Assembly: GCF_003253545.1 (NCBI RefSeq)
Contig: NZ_QKYV01000009.1
Location: forward strand, 21,011 to 85,010
Length of the DNA: 64,000 nucleotides
Direction: 5' to 3'
Source of the DNA: Mesonia algae
Lineage (GTDB): Bacteria > Bacteroidota > Bacteroidia > Flavobacteriales > Flavobacteriaceae
The notes under the pieces were generated by a model that did no database searches, had not been told where the DNA came from, and saw nothing but the letters and a program-made list of their open reading frames with translations. Below, in pieces: positions 26,343-36,294 of the stretch. Positions within the stretch are counted from its first letter, which is position 1; every line of letters starts with the position of its first letter. Made by a program: the position numbers and the translations under genes.

Positions 26343-27272
26343 ATGAAGAATTTACTCGTAGCACAAAACGTGTCAAAATCATACGGAGATTATAAAGCGA
26401 TAAATAATCTTTCTATAGAAGTGCCAGAACAAAGTATATTTGGACTCTTAGGGCCAAATGGAGCTGGTAAAACCACTTTTATAAGAATCATCAATCAAAT
26501 TACAATGCCAGATACTGGTAAGGTATTACTAGATGGTCAGCCTTTGCAGCCTAGTGACGTGCAACATATTGGTTACCTGCCAGAAGAGCGTGGTCTATAT
26601 AAAAGCATGAAAGTAGGAGAACAGGTATTGTACTTAGCTCAATTAAAAGGGCTTTCTAAAAAAGAAGCTACTTCTAGACTAAAATATTGGTTTGATCGAT
26701 TGGAGATTGGGGATTGGTGGAACAAAAAAATACAAGAGCTTTCTAAAGGCATGGCTCAAAAAATTCAATTTATTGTTACGGTAATTCATCAACCTAAATT
26801 ATTGATTTTTGACGAACCTTTTAGTGGTTTTGACCCCGTTAATGCTAATTTAATAAAAGATCAAATACTTCAGTTAAAAGAAGACGGTGCAACCATTCTA
26901 TTTTCTACTCACCGTATGGAAAGCGTAGAAGAGCTTTGTGATTATATGGCACTCATCCATAAGTCTAATAAAATGTTAGATGGAAAAGTGGCCGATATTA
27001 AGAAAGATTTTAGGTCTAATACCTACCAAGTAGGAATAAGTCCGCGGCAGCGAAATGAAATGTTAGAGAATTTAAACCATCATTTTGAAGTAACTCCTGC
27101 GCATTATCACAGTATTCACGAAGATGTAAAACTTCATATAAAAATTCCTGAAAATTCGAGCGCTAACGATTTGCTTCATCATTTAATTACACTCGGTCAA
27201 GTCAATCATTTTGTAGAAGTAGTACCTTCTGTAAACGATATATTTATTAAAACTGTAGGACAACATGCGTAA
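26343..27272 (+). CDS. ABC transporter ATP-binding protein (NatA-like)
   Basis: The 309-residue ATPase shows Walker A GPNGAGKTTF, signature LSKGMAQ, Walker B LLIFDEPFSGFDP, the switch FSTHRM and a DUF4162-like C-terminal domain. It pairs with the ABC-2 permease that overlaps it by 8 bases. Such pairs resemble the sodium exporter NatAB, but the substrate cannot be told from sequence. Confidence 0.9.
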   Translation: MKNLLVAQNVSKSYGDYKAINNLSIEVPEQSIFGLLGPNGAGKTTFIRIINQITMPDTGKVLLDGQPLQPSDVQHIGYLPEERGLYKSMKVGEQVLYLAQLKGLSKKEATSRLKYWFDRLEIGDWWNKKIQELSKGMAQKIQFIVTVIHQPKLLIFDEPFSGFDPVNANLIKDQILQLKEDGATILFSTHRMESVEELCDYMALIHKSNKMLDGKVADIKKDFRSNTYQVGISPRQRNEMLENLNHHFEVTPAHYHSIHEDVKLHIKIPENSSANDLLHHLITLGQVNHFVEVVPSVNDIFIKTVGQHA

Positions 27273-28557
27273 CCTTAAATTAATTATAAAGAGGGAGTAT
27301 TTAGCAAGAGTAAGAAATAAAACTTTTGTGGTTATGACATTTTTAAGCCCTGTGATTATGGTGGGTATGATTATGTTAATCGCATACCTTACGAGTTTAA
27401 ATAACGACGAAGAAAAAATTATTGGTGTGCACGATGTTACCAATATGGTTTTTGATGAACTTCAAGATAAAAAAAATACCGTATACCTTAATTTTTCTGA
27501 TTTAGAATTAACCACAGCCATAGATTCGGTAGATAAAAAAGAATATTATGGGTTGCTTTATATTCCCGCAGGCAAAACAGATGAAGAGATTGCCAGTCAT
27601 ATCGAGTTCTTTGCACAAGAAGCTCCCAGCAACTTTTTCTTATCGGATTTGGAACAGAAAATAAGCAATGTGCTTACCGATAGAAAATTAGAAAGCACTG
27701 GAGTAAATTTAGCGACTATAGATAATGCTAAAGCGAAAGTAAACATTAAAATGGAAAACTTTTCGGGAGAAGCTACCTCTAAAATGGCAAGCTATGTGAA
27801 AATGTTTTTTGGCGGAGCAGCAGGCTATTTATTGATGATGTTTATTATTATTTATGGTAATATGGTCATGCGCAGTGTGATTGAAGAAAAAACAAACCGA
27901 ATTATAGAAATTATTATTTCTTCGGTCAAGCCGATTCAACTAATGTTGGGGAAAATTTTGGGAACCAGTTTTGCAGGAATTACTCAGTTTGTCATATGGA
28001 TTATATTCGGAAGCATTCTTTTATTTTCTGTCACTGCCATTTTTGGGATAGAAAGTACTTCTATTCAAGGGGAGGCTGCGGCGAATTCTGTAAATCCAGA
28101 TGAAATACAATTATTGGTAAATGATGTTCTTCAACTCCCATTGGCGAGTATTATTGTAGCTTTCTTGGTCTATTTTATTGGAGGCTACTTTTTATATAGT
28201 TCGATTTATGCAGCCATAGGCGCTGCTGTAGATAGTGAAACCGATACGCAACAATTTATGTTTCCTGTCATTTTACCTTTAATGTTAGGGATTTATGTAG
28301 GCTTCTTTTCGGTAGTAGAAAATCCACATGGTATTGTGGCAACTATATTTTCGTACATACCGCTTACATCACCTATCGTAATGTTAATGCGTATTCCATT
28401 TGGGGTTGCTTGGTGGGAAGTTCTTATCTCTTTAGGTATTTTGTTTGCTTCGGTATTTTTAGTCATTTGGATGGCAGCAAAAATATATCGTGTTGGTATT
28501 CTAATGTATGGAAAAAAACCAACCTATAAAGAATTATTTAAATGGTTAAAATATTAA
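27265..28557 (+). CDS. ABC-2 type permease (NatB-like)
   Basis: The 430-residue membrane protein has one helix at the N-terminus (about 20-42), a soluble extracytoplasmic domain (about 45-165) and five further helices in the C-terminal half. MRSVIEEKTNRIIEIIISSV is the conserved ABC-2 coupling motif. It is the permease partner of the preceding ATPase. Confidence 0.9.
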   Translation: MRNLKLIIKREYLARVRNKTFVVMTFLSPVIMVGMIMLIAYLTSLNNDEEKIIGVHDVTNMVFDELQDKKNTVYLNFSDLELTTAIDSVDKKEYYGLLYIPAGKTDEEIASHIEFFAQEAPSNFFLSDLEQKISNVLTDRKLESTGVNLATIDNAKAKVNIKMENFSGEATSKMASYVKMFFGGAAGYLLMMFIIIYGNMVMRSVIEEKTNRIIEIIISSVKPIQLMLGKILGTSFAGITQFVIWIIFGSILLFSVTAIFGIESTSIQGEAAANSVNPDEIQLLVNDVLQLPLASIIVAFLVYFIGGYFLYSSIYAAIGAAVDSETDTQQFMFPVILPLMLGIYVGFFSVVENPHGIVATIFSYIPLTSPIVMLMRIPFGVAWWEVLISLGILFASVFLVIWMAAKIYRVGILMYGKKPTYKELFKWLKY

Positions 28558-28653
28558 TAAAATATACGAAATAGCGTCAAATATAAGTTAATGCTTTAAA
28601 GAGTCTGTTGTAAATACCTATATTGGGTACCAACTAACCACTTCAAAATTTAT

Positions 28654-29559
28654 ATGAAAAATTTCTTTAGAGCTAACAGTTTATTGCTGCTGCTGTTTTC
28701 TACCTGTCTATTTGGGTTGAAAGCACAAACTACAGATCTTGCAAGAATAGAATATATGCGAGTTCCGTTTAGCGATGGCGATCAGTCTTTAAATAGATTT
28801 AGAGCTTTAATACAAGCTCCCATTCCTATAAAGGATGACTACCTCATTTTTGGAGCGGAATATCGCAAATTAGATTTAGACTTTAGAGAGGACGTTCCCT
28901 TCAACAGAGAAAGAATTAAATCTACACAAAGAATAGAAGCTTCTTTAGGATACGTAAAAAAGCTTAAAAACACCAATTGGCGAATTGCAGGAAAGGGAGG
29001 CGTAAGAATTGCATCTACTTTAAATACCAGTTTAGGGAAAGACGACTTTATCTATATGGGAGCACTGTACGCTATTAATGATGTAAATGAAAGAAACGAA
29101 GAAGGTGCAGTAATAGGAAAACCATATAGGTTAATTTTAGGTTTGGTTTATAGCACGACTCCAGGGAGGAACTACCCCATCCCGTTAGTAAATTATTTTA
29201 GAAAAATAAACGAAACTTGGTCGTATACAGTAGGAGTTCCAAAAACTTTAATAAGATATACATTTAACGAAAAAAACCACCTGCAGGCTTTTGCCACTTT
29301 AGATAATTTTTTCGCCAATATTCAAGATAATGTTAGAATTCCAAATAACGATAGGGTAGGCGAAAATATTTCTATGACCAACGTAGTACTAGGGCTGGGT
29401 TACGAGTTTTATTTTACAGATCACTTGCAGTATTACCTTTATGCAGGACATACGGTATACAACGAATATAGAATTAGAGATAACAATAGAGAAGATGTGT
29501 ACGTTATAGAAAACGACAATACTTTTTACATAAGAACAGGAATAAAATTTAAAATATAG
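28654..29559 (+). CDS. DUF6268 outer-membrane beta-barrel protein
   Basis: The 301-residue protein has a signal peptide ending LKAQ and repeated amphipathic strands ending in FYIRTGIKFKI, typical of an outer-membrane barrel. It fits DUF6268. The stop codon directly abuts the start of the NtrC-like regulator, suggesting cotranscription. The function is unknown. Confidence 0.75.
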   Translation: MKNFFRANSLLLLLFSTCLFGLKAQTTDLARIEYMRVPFSDGDQSLNRFRALIQAPIPIKDDYLIFGAEYRKLDLDFREDVPFNRERIKSTQRIEASLGYVKKLKNTNWRIAGKGGVRIASTLNTSLGKDDFIYMGALYAINDVNERNEEGAVIGKPYRLILGLVYSTTPGRNYPIPLVNYFRKINETWSYTVGVPKTLIRYTFNEKNHLQAFATLDNFFANIQDNVRIPNNDRVGENISMTNVVLGLGYEFYFTDHLQYYLYAGHTVYNEYRIRDNNREDVYVIENDNTFYIRTGIKFKI

Positions 29560-30726
29560 ATGCCTAAAATTTTAATAATCGAAGACGAAGCTGCCATACG
29601 TAGAGTATTGGTGAAGATTTTATCAGAAGAAAGTAAAACCTATGAGTTAGCTGAAGCTGAAGATGGTCTTGAGGGAATAGAAAAAATAAAAGATCAAGAT
29701 TACGATTTGGTACTTTGTGACATCAAGATGCCAAAAATGGATGGTGTTGAAGTGCTAGAAGCTATTAAGAAAATAAAACCAGAAATTCCTATGGTTATGA
29801 TTTCGGGTCACGGTGATTTAGACACTGCCGTGGAAACGATGAAAAAAGGTGCTTTTGATTACATTTCAAAACCGCCAGATTTAAATAGGTTATTGAATAC
29901 CGTTAGAATTGCTTTAGACCGAAAAGAACTAGTCGTAGAAAACCAACGATTAAAGAAAAAAGTAGGTAAGAACTATCAAATGATTGGTGATTCTCCAGAA
30001 ATAGAGAAAATCAAAGAAATGATAGAGAAAGTAGCTCCTACAGAAGCTCGAGTACTTATCACAGGAGACAACGGAACGGGAAAAGAGTTGGTAGCTCATT
30101 GGCTACACCAAAAAAGTAATAGATCTAAAGGAAACATTATAGAGGTGAATTGTGCTGCTATACCGGCAGAACTCATAGAAAGCGAACTATTTGGTCACGT
30201 TAAAGGTGCTTTTACATCCGCTAATAAAGACAGGGCAGGAAAGTTTGAGGCTGCTAACGGAGGAACCATTTTCTTAGATGAAATAGGGGATATGTCGCTT
30301 TCCGCGCAAGCGAAAGTATTGCGAGCTTTGCAAGAAAACAAAATTCAACGTGTTGGGAGTGATAAAGATATAAAAGTAGATGTAAGGGTAATTGCAGCGA
30401 CCAATAAAGATTTAAAAGAGGAAATTAAAGAAAAGAACTTTAGAGAAGATTTATACCATCGTTTAGCGGTAATTCTCATAGAAGTACCTCAGCTTAACGA
30501 TAGAAGAACAGATATTCCTCTGTTGATTTCTTATTTTGCTGAAAAAATAGCCAAAGAACAAGGTACTGCTGTGAAAAGCTTCTCCAAAGAGGCTTTAGAA
30601 CTCTTAAAAGAATATGACTGGACAGGTAACATTAGAGAGTTGAGGAATGTGGTAGAGCGCTTAATTATATTAAGCACCACACAAACTATAGATGATAAAA
30701 CAGTAAAATTATTTGCAGGTAAATAA
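29560..30726 (+). CDS. NtrC-like response regulator lacking the DNA-binding domain
   Basis: The 388-residue protein has a receiver domain (1-120, phospho-Asp in LVLCDIKMPKMDG) and a sigma-54 AAA+ domain (about 140-375) with Walker A TGDNGTGKE and Walker B GGTIFLDEIGDM. It ends at LFAGK shortly after the AAA+ lid, so the usual Fis-type HTH is missing. The sigma-54 contact loop GAFTGA reads GAFTSA. Either it acts from solution on sigma-54 holoenzyme or it has another role; similar short forms occur in flavobacteria. Arginine-finger and sensor motifs look intact. Confidence 0.87.
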   Translation: MPKILIIEDEAAIRRVLVKILSEESKTYELAEAEDGLEGIEKIKDQDYDLVLCDIKMPKMDGVEVLEAIKKIKPEIPMVMISGHGDLDTAVETMKKGAFDYISKPPDLNRLLNTVRIALDRKELVVENQRLKKKVGKNYQMIGDSPEIEKIKEMIEKVAPTEARVLITGDNGTGKELVAHWLHQKSNRSKGNIIEVNCAAIPAELIESELFGHVKGAFTSANKDRAGKFEAANGGTIFLDEIGDMSLSAQAKVLRALQENKIQRVGSDKDIKVDVRVIAATNKDLKEEIKEKNFREDLYHRLAVILIEVPQLNDRRTDIPLLISYFAEKIAKEQGTAVKSFSKEALELLKEYDWTGNIRELRNVVERLIILSTTQTIDDKTVKLFAGK

Positions 30727-31042
30727 ACTGCAATTTCATCCTAATAAAAACTGAAATCATTACGGAGATTACAAGCTTTGTTTAAGAAAATGTGATTGAT
30801 CAAAAACCTAAAATTATTACATCTTTCGTGGGCGTGTAATAGTTGGTTAATTCAGATTTTGAATATTAGTTTTTCTCAAGCTAAAACTTTTTATTAATGA
30901 ACCGAATCTCTATACTACAAAATTATTTTTCTACTGAAAAAATTAATTAGTGCGCTCATTTAAAACAGTGGTAGGTTGTGAGCGCTAGGCAAATGTTGCG
31001 TTATCCTTAATCTTGGTTTTGATTATCCAACATTAGGACAAG
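30727..31042. other. Gene-free interval between convergent genes
   Basis: This 316-base stretch shows no coding frame or promoter. The only structure I see is a 7-bp inverted repeat, GCGCTCA / TGAGCGC (30952-30958 with 30979-30985), with a 20-base loop and no T-run. Confidence 0.5.
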
Positions 31043-31642
31043 TTATTTGGTGAATTTATCTTCTTGTGTAGTAGGGTCGTATTTCATAAAATACATGGTT
31101 TTCCCATCCTCTCGATTCCATGTATGAAACAAGTTAAATCCAAATTTTTGATAAACAATTGTGTTTCTTCGGGTTTGTGTTTCTGCATAAAGAGGTAAAT
31201 TGTATAAGTGCGCACGACGTAGAAATTCATCCTTCATCTCTTTACCCACTTGGGTGTCAGCACCGCGAGCATCTTTAGAAATTCCCCAAAACCAACAATA
31301 TAAATAATCTTCGTTATCGGGACGTTGATTTTTTATGTATTTCTGGTTTTTTAAAATAGTCAACACATTTTTAAAACCAGTTACATTGAGCACCAGTTTA
31401 ATATTTTCAAAGGTTTCTTTAAAAAAACTGGTTTTACTTTTACTCTTGCGTAAAACAATAGCAATACCCATTTTATTAGAAGAAAGAATCAATGCATCGT
31501 TATCGATAGCTTTTTCAACCATATGTTGGGCCAAATATTTAAAACGAGCATCACGATCCCCACCTTTTTTAACAATCTGCATCGATGCCGGTGTTTCTTT
31601 TAAAATTTCGGCAACACGATTTATGATAACTTCTTTATTCAA
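31043..31642 (-). CDS. GNAT-like N-acetyltransferase
   Basis: The 199-residue protein has a weak GNAT pattern in its second half: a strand-helix region around WFWGISKDARGADTQVGKEM and the terminal LYAETQTRRNTIVYQKFGF that resembles motif B. The N-terminal half is less typical. The start is TTG at 31642; no ATG is available before residue 21. The substrate is unknown. It is divergent from the PPK2 gene. Confidence 0.6.
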   Translation of the reverse strand: MNKEVIINRVAEILKETPASMQIVKKGGDRDARFKYLAQHMVEKAIDNDALILSSNKMGIAIVLRKSKSKTSFFKETFENIKLVLNVTGFKNVLTILKNQKYIKNQRPDNEDYLYCWFWGISKDARGADTQVGKEMKDEFLRRAHLYNLPLYAETQTRRNTIVYQKFGFNLFHTWNREDGKTMYFMKYDPTTQEDKFTK

Positions 31643-31719
31643 TGTGAAAATTTTAGGGCGCTAAGATAAAAAAATAAAGTGTCTTAAAGATTGTATATTT
31701 AGGTTTCTAATCCATATTT

Positions 31720-32601
31720 ATGATGAAAGATATTAAAAGCAATCAGTTTAGGGTCAATCAACCTATCAAAATAAAAGAAGTAAGTACTTCATTTTCGCTT
31801 AACGCGGAAGAAAAAACAATAAAAAGGGAACTTAAGAACACTAGAAAAGCCTTAGCCACATGGCAAGATAAACTTTACGCACACGGTAAATATTCGGTAT
31901 TGGTTTGTTTACAAGGAATGGATACTTCAGGAAAAGATAGTTTAATACGAGAGGTGTTTCAAGGCTTTAACTCTAGAGGAGTAGTAGTGCATAGTTTTAA
32001 AACACCTTCAAAAAAAGAATTACGGCACAATTACTTATGGAGACATTATATTGCTTTACCCGAAAGAGGGAAATTCGGAGTGTTTAACAGGACTCATTAT
32101 GAAAATGTATTGATTACAAGGGTTCACCCCGAATATATTTTGGGAGAAAAAATACCCCACATTCATAGTTTAGAAGATATAGATGAAGAATTTTGGGAAA
32201 CTAGAATGGAAGAAATTAAAAATTTTGAAAAGACACTAGTTCAAAATGGCACTATTATTTTTAAGTTTTTTCTCCACATTTCTAAAGAAGAACAGAAAAA
32301 CCGACTTCTTAGACGATTGCAAAAACCAGAGAAAACCTGGAAATTTTCTCCAGGAGATTTAGAAGAACGAAAACTATGGGAAGAATATCAAAACTGCTAT
32401 GAAAAAGCAATCAATAAAACCTCTACAGAGAACGCACCCTGGTATATAATCCCGTCAGACGATAAAGATACCGCGCGGTATTTGGTAGCAAAAATATTAC
32501 AAGATAAACTGCAAGAATATGTAGACGTACAAGAACCAACCGTAGAACCAAAGGTTTTAGAACATTTACAACACTATATAAATGAATTGTCTAATGAGTA
32601 A
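31720..32601 (+). CDS. Polyphosphate kinase 2 family protein
   Basis: The 293-residue protein has the PPK2 fold with Walker A CLQGMDTSGKDS, the lid region FKTPSKKELRHNYLWRHY and Walker B FGVFNRTHYENVL. PPK2 enzymes transfer phosphate between polyphosphate and nucleotides (ADP or AMP or GDP). The class I/III single-domain length fits. It is a lone gene; subclass specificity is not assigned. Confidence 0.9.
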   Translation: MMKDIKSNQFRVNQPIKIKEVSTSFSLNAEEKTIKRELKNTRKALATWQDKLYAHGKYSVLVCLQGMDTSGKDSLIREVFQGFNSRGVVVHSFKTPSKKELRHNYLWRHYIALPERGKFGVFNRTHYENVLITRVHPEYILGEKIPHIHSLEDIDEEFWETRMEEIKNFEKTLVQNGTIIFKFFLHISKEEQKNRLLRRLQKPEKTWKFSPGDLEERKLWEEYQNCYEKAINKTSTENAPWYIIPSDDKDTARYLVAKILQDKLQEYVDVQEPTVEPKVLEHLQHYINELSNE

Positions 32602-32682
32602 CAAACATTATTAACAAACTTTTATAGAGGGCTCTTCTTACACAAAAAAGTTTAAAATTATATTTGATAAAAATATTAGGCT

Positions 32683-34209
32683 ATGGCAATTATTGGATCT
32701 ATCATTAAAAAAGTTATTGACGTGACGGGCAGCATTTCTACCGAAGTAAATGCAGCTGAAAGTCAGGTGAAAGTTTTAAAACAATTGCTAGAAAAAGCGC
32801 AAGACACTTCCTTTGGTAAATTTTATAACTTCTCAAGTATTTTAGAATCAGAAGATGTGGTAAAAACTTTTCAAGAGAAAGTTCCTTATTTTGATTACCA
32901 TACTTTAAATGAACGTTGGTGGAGCCAGTTGCACGAAGGTAGCGAAGATATTACCTGGCCAGGTTCTCCAAGTTATTATGCCTTAAGTTCGGGTACTACA
33001 GGGAAAACCAGCAAAAGAATTCCGGTAACAGAAGAAATGATAGATGCCATTCGCCAAGCAGGAATTAAACAAGTTACCGCGCTTTCTAATTTTGATTTGC
33101 CATCAGATTTTTTTGAGAAGGAAATTATGATGTTAGGGAGTTCAACCAATTTAAAAGAACACGAAGGACATTTAGAAGGCGAGATAAGCGGTATAAGTGC
33201 GAGTAATATTCCTTTTTGGTTTAGAGGATATTACAAGCCAGGAGAAGATATTGCAAAGATAGATGACTGGGATGAACGTATAAAACATATTGCCGAAAAT
33301 GCTAAGAATTGGGATATTGGCGCTTTAAGCGGAATTCCTTCTTGGATGGAATTGATGTTAAAAGAAGTGATTGCTTACCATAAAGCTGCTCATATTCACG
33401 AAATATGGCCCAATTTGCAAGTATATACTTCTGGAGGAGTCGCTTTTGAGCCTTATGAAAAAAGTTTTAATGCCTTGTTGGGTAAACCTATAACGGTGAT
33501 CGATACCTACTTAGCTTCAGAAGGATTTATCGCTTTTCAAAACAGACCTGAAACACACGCTATGAAATTAGTGGTAGATAACGGAATTTTCTTTGAATTT
33601 GTTCCCTTTCATCCAGATTATATTCAGCAAGATGGTTCATTAACTGAAGATGCTCCTGTACAAACTATCGATGAGGTAGAAGAGGGAAAAGACTATGTAT
33701 TGCTAATGAGTACGGTCGCTGGAGCTTGGCGTTATATCATTGGAGATACGATTGCATTTACCGATAAAGAGAGAGCCGAAATCAAAATTACAGGAAGAAC
33801 TAAATTTTTCCTCAACGTGGTGGGTTCTCAACTTTCAGTAAATAAAATGAACGACGCTATCAAAGACTTAGAGGATATATACGATATACAGTTGCCAGAG
33901 TTTACAGTAGGAGCAATTAAAATTGAAAATGAGTTTTACCACCAATGGTATTTAGGTTCAGACAGTGAATTAAATGTCAGTGAAGAAGAACTGGCCAATA
34001 AGTTAGATGAAAGTCTAAAAAATGCCAATAAAAACTATAGAGTGGCTAGGGGAAAAGCATTGAAAGGGGTAAAAGTCAAAGTTCTACCGCTAAACACTTT
34101 TTACGAATGGAGTGGAGCCAATAAGAAAAAAGGCGGACAAGTAAAGATGGAAAAAGTGATGAAAGAAGAAAAATTAAAAGAATTTCAAGCCTTTATAGAG
34201 AACCTATAA
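32683..34209 (+). CDS. GH3 auxin-responsive promoter family protein
   Basis: The 508-residue protein is a GH3-like acyl-adenylating enzyme with the phosphate loop YYALSSGTTGKTSKRIP (residues 103-119), the TYLASEGFIAFQ motif and C-terminal WSGANKKKGGQVKM. Plant GH3 enzymes join acyl acids to amino acids; bacterial substrates are mostly unknown. The last six bases overlap the convergent peptidase-like gene. Confidence 0.87.
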   Translation: MAIIGSIIKKVIDVTGSISTEVNAAESQVKVLKQLLEKAQDTSFGKFYNFSSILESEDVVKTFQEKVPYFDYHTLNERWWSQLHEGSEDITWPGSPSYYALSSGTTGKTSKRIPVTEEMIDAIRQAGIKQVTALSNFDLPSDFFEKEIMMLGSSTNLKEHEGHLEGEISGISASNIPFWFRGYYKPGEDIAKIDDWDERIKHIAENAKNWDIGALSGIPSWMELMLKEVIAYHKAAHIHEIWPNLQVYTSGGVAFEPYEKSFNALLGKPITVIDTYLASEGFIAFQNRPETHAMKLVVDNGIFFEFVPFHPDYIQQDGSLTEDAPVQTIDEVEEGKDYVLLMSTVAGAWRYIIGDTIAFTDKERAEIKITGRTKFFLNVVGSQLSVNKMNDAIKDLEDIYDIQLPEFTVGAIKIENEFYHQWYLGSDSELNVSEEELANKLDESLKNANKNYRVARGKALKGVKVKVLPLNTFYEWSGANKKKGGQVKMEKVMKEEKLKEFQAFIENL

Positions 34210-34800
34210 AGCAGATTTTTCTAATTCTTTATCAACTTCTTCTTCTGTTTTTTTAGCACCAAGCGTATTTACTAACTCCATAATTTCTTCGGGAGACATA
34301 TATAAACGCTTTATACGTGCTTTATACTCAGGAGAAATATGGCTGTTATTTAAAATAAAATCTTTAGTGGCTAAAATGTATTTATGCATACCATGTTGCA
34401 CAGCATAGGTATCGGCAGCGCGTTCTACTTCTTGAATATGCGCAGAAGAAAATAAGTACTTTAATCCAAAAATAAGCATTCCAAAAGTACTGCGATCTTT
34501 ATAATCCATCACGTGACCTAATTCGTGACCAATCCACCCAGTAAGCACATCTTTGTCCATATCGGTAATCTTGTATTCCTCTTGTTCAATATGAAATTTA
34601 TTACTAATTAAAATAATATACTCCCTTTTATGTTTCGGCATAAAAAAACTTTTATACTTGGGTTGAGCCTGCATAGTAGATTTTTTAATGCTTTTTTTAA
34701 ACTGAAAAGTAATAGGAACATCCTTCAATTCAGGATAAAAAGAAAGTGCTTTTTCAACTTCAGGCAAGATAACTTTAGGAATAACTTTGTTAGTGTACAA
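34204..34800 (-). CDS. Putative zinc metalloprotease-like protein
   Basis: The 198-residue protein has HELGH (an HExxH motif) in TGWIGHELGHVMDYKD and a downstream VERAADTYAV whose glutamate could be the third zinc ligand, a gluzincin-like arrangement similar to M48. No membrane segment or signal is clear. The start is TTG at 34800; no ATG is present in the short upstream frame. The substrate is unknown. Confidence 0.65.
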   Translation of the reverse strand: MYTNKVIPKVILPEVEKALSFYPELKDVPITFQFKKSIKKSTMQAQPKYKSFFMPKHKREYIILISNKFHIEQEEYKITDMDKDVLTGWIGHELGHVMDYKDRSTFGMLIFGLKYLFSSAHIQEVERAADTYAVQHGMHKYILATKDFILNNSHISPEYKARIKRLYMSPEEIMELVNTLGAKKTEEEVDKELEKSAL

Positions 34801-34904
34801 ATCGGTTTTTATTTTTTCAGTAAATTATTCAATTCATCTCCATTTTTTATTAAAGTCATCATAAAACTTATTTCAAAACTATATAAGGTTGCACATATTT
34901 AAAA

Positions 34905-34912
34905 TATCTTTG
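34905..34912 (+). promoter_or_regulatory. -7 element for the MATE transporter gene
   Basis: TATCTTTG matches TAnnTTTG and lies 17 bases before the TTG start of the MATE gene. A TTG at 34889-34891 is somewhat too close to be a standard -33. Confidence 0.4.
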
Positions 34913-34928
34913 CCCAAAATCTAGCAAG

Positions 34929-36290
34929 TTGCAACTATCTAATTATACCAAGGAGTTTAAGAAAAATCTAAACATTGCTTTTCCTGTAATGATGGGGCAG
35001 TTAGGCCATGTTTTAGTAGGATTGGCAGATAATATTATGGTAGGGCAATTAGGGGCCGCGCCATTGGCTGCAGTTTCATTAGGAAACAGTTTGGTATTTA
35101 TAGCGCTTTCTATAGGTATAGGTTTTAGTTTTGCTATTACCCCGCTTATTGCAGAGGCAGATGGAGCAAATGATATTGAAAAAGGACGTTCTTTTTTTCA
35201 ACATGGGATTGTGATGTGTTGCCTTAACGGAATTCTACTTTTTCTATTACTATTAGCGTGTAAACCCTTATTGTATCATTTAGGTCAACCTGAAGAAGTG
35301 GTCAACCTTGCGATGCCATATATAGATATAGTTGCTTTTTCATTAATACCATTAATGATTTTTCAAGCTTTTAAACAGTTTGGCGACGGGCTTTCACAAA
35401 CTAAGTATGCGATGTACGCTACGATTATAGCCAACCTAGTTAATGTGCTTTTTAATTATTTGCTAATTTACGGGGTTTGGATTTTTCCTCGTTTAGAATT
35501 AGAAGGAGCGGCAATAGGGACTTTGATTTCTCGAGTATTTATGCTCTTTTTTCTCTTCTATATTTTAAAATCGAAGAAAAAATTCGCCACCTATTTTGTA
35601 TGGGCCAAAAAATCACTTCAAAAGAAAGTATTTAAACGTTTGTGGGATTTAGGTTTTCCTACAGCTTTACAAATGTTATTTGAAGTAGGAATTTTTACCG
35701 CTTCTATTTTCTTAGCAGGAACCTTAGGAACAAACCCTCAAGCGGCTAATCAAGTGGCGCTCAATTTATCCTCCATGACATTTATGATTGCGGTAGGGAT
35801 AGGAGTTACGGCAACTATACGTGTGGGTAATCAAAAGGGGATGGGGAACTTTAAAGAATTAAGAAGAATTGCTATCTCTACCTTTCTGTTGGTTTTTTTC
35901 ATAGAAGCGATATTTGCAATTGGCTTTATTTTGCTAAAAGACCTCTTGCCTCTAATTTATATCGATAATGCCGAAGTTATCTTTTTAGCCTCACAACTGT
36001 TAATTGTAGCGGCATTATTTCAATTGAGTGATGGCTTGCAAGTAGTAATTTTAGGTGCTTTACGCGGATTGCAAGATGTACGTATGCCAACGATGATTTG
36101 CTTTATTTCCTATTGGATTATTGGTTTCCCAATCTCTTATTATTTAGGGAAAGCAGAAGCCTTAGGAAGTATGGGAATTTGGTTAGGACTTTTGGCAGGT
36201 TTATCTGCTTCGGCAATAATGTTGTATATTCGGTTTACTTATCTTAGTAAAAAAATGATTCAACATGCTACCATAGCACCTAAAATGTAA
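34929..36290 (+). CDS. MATE family efflux transporter
   Basis: The 453-residue protein has about 12 membrane helices in two similar halves and the MATE signatures NIAFPVMMGQLGHVLVGLAD near the start and FPTALQMLFEVG at the second half. It exports cationic drugs or metabolites by Na+ or H+ antiport. The TTG start is supported by the promoter element just upstream. The NAD(P)H oxidoreductase gene follows after 4 bases. Confidence 0.9.
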   Translation: MQLSNYTKEFKKNLNIAFPVMMGQLGHVLVGLADNIMVGQLGAAPLAAVSLGNSLVFIALSIGIGFSFAITPLIAEADGANDIEKGRSFFQHGIVMCCLNGILLFLLLLACKPLLYHLGQPEEVVNLAMPYIDIVAFSLIPLMIFQAFKQFGDGLSQTKYAMYATIIANLVNVLFNYLLIYGVWIFPRLELEGAAIGTLISRVFMLFFLFYILKSKKKFATYFVWAKKSLQKKVFKRLWDLGFPTALQMLFEVGIFTASIFLAGTLGTNPQAANQVALNLSSMTFMIAVGIGVTATIRVGNQKGMGNFKELRRIAISTFLLVFFIEAIFAIGFILLKDLLPLIYIDNAEVIFLASQLLIVAALFQLSDGLQVVILGALRGLQDVRMPTMICFISYWIIGFPISYYLGKAEALGSMGIWLGLLAGLSASAIMLYIRFTYLSKKMIQHATIAPKM

Positions 36291-36294
36291 AAAG

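Noticed and set aside
30727..31042. A lost Fis-type HTH of the NtrC-like regulator downstream in another frame
   Set aside because: Stops occur early in the frames following the gene and no HTH pattern is visible.
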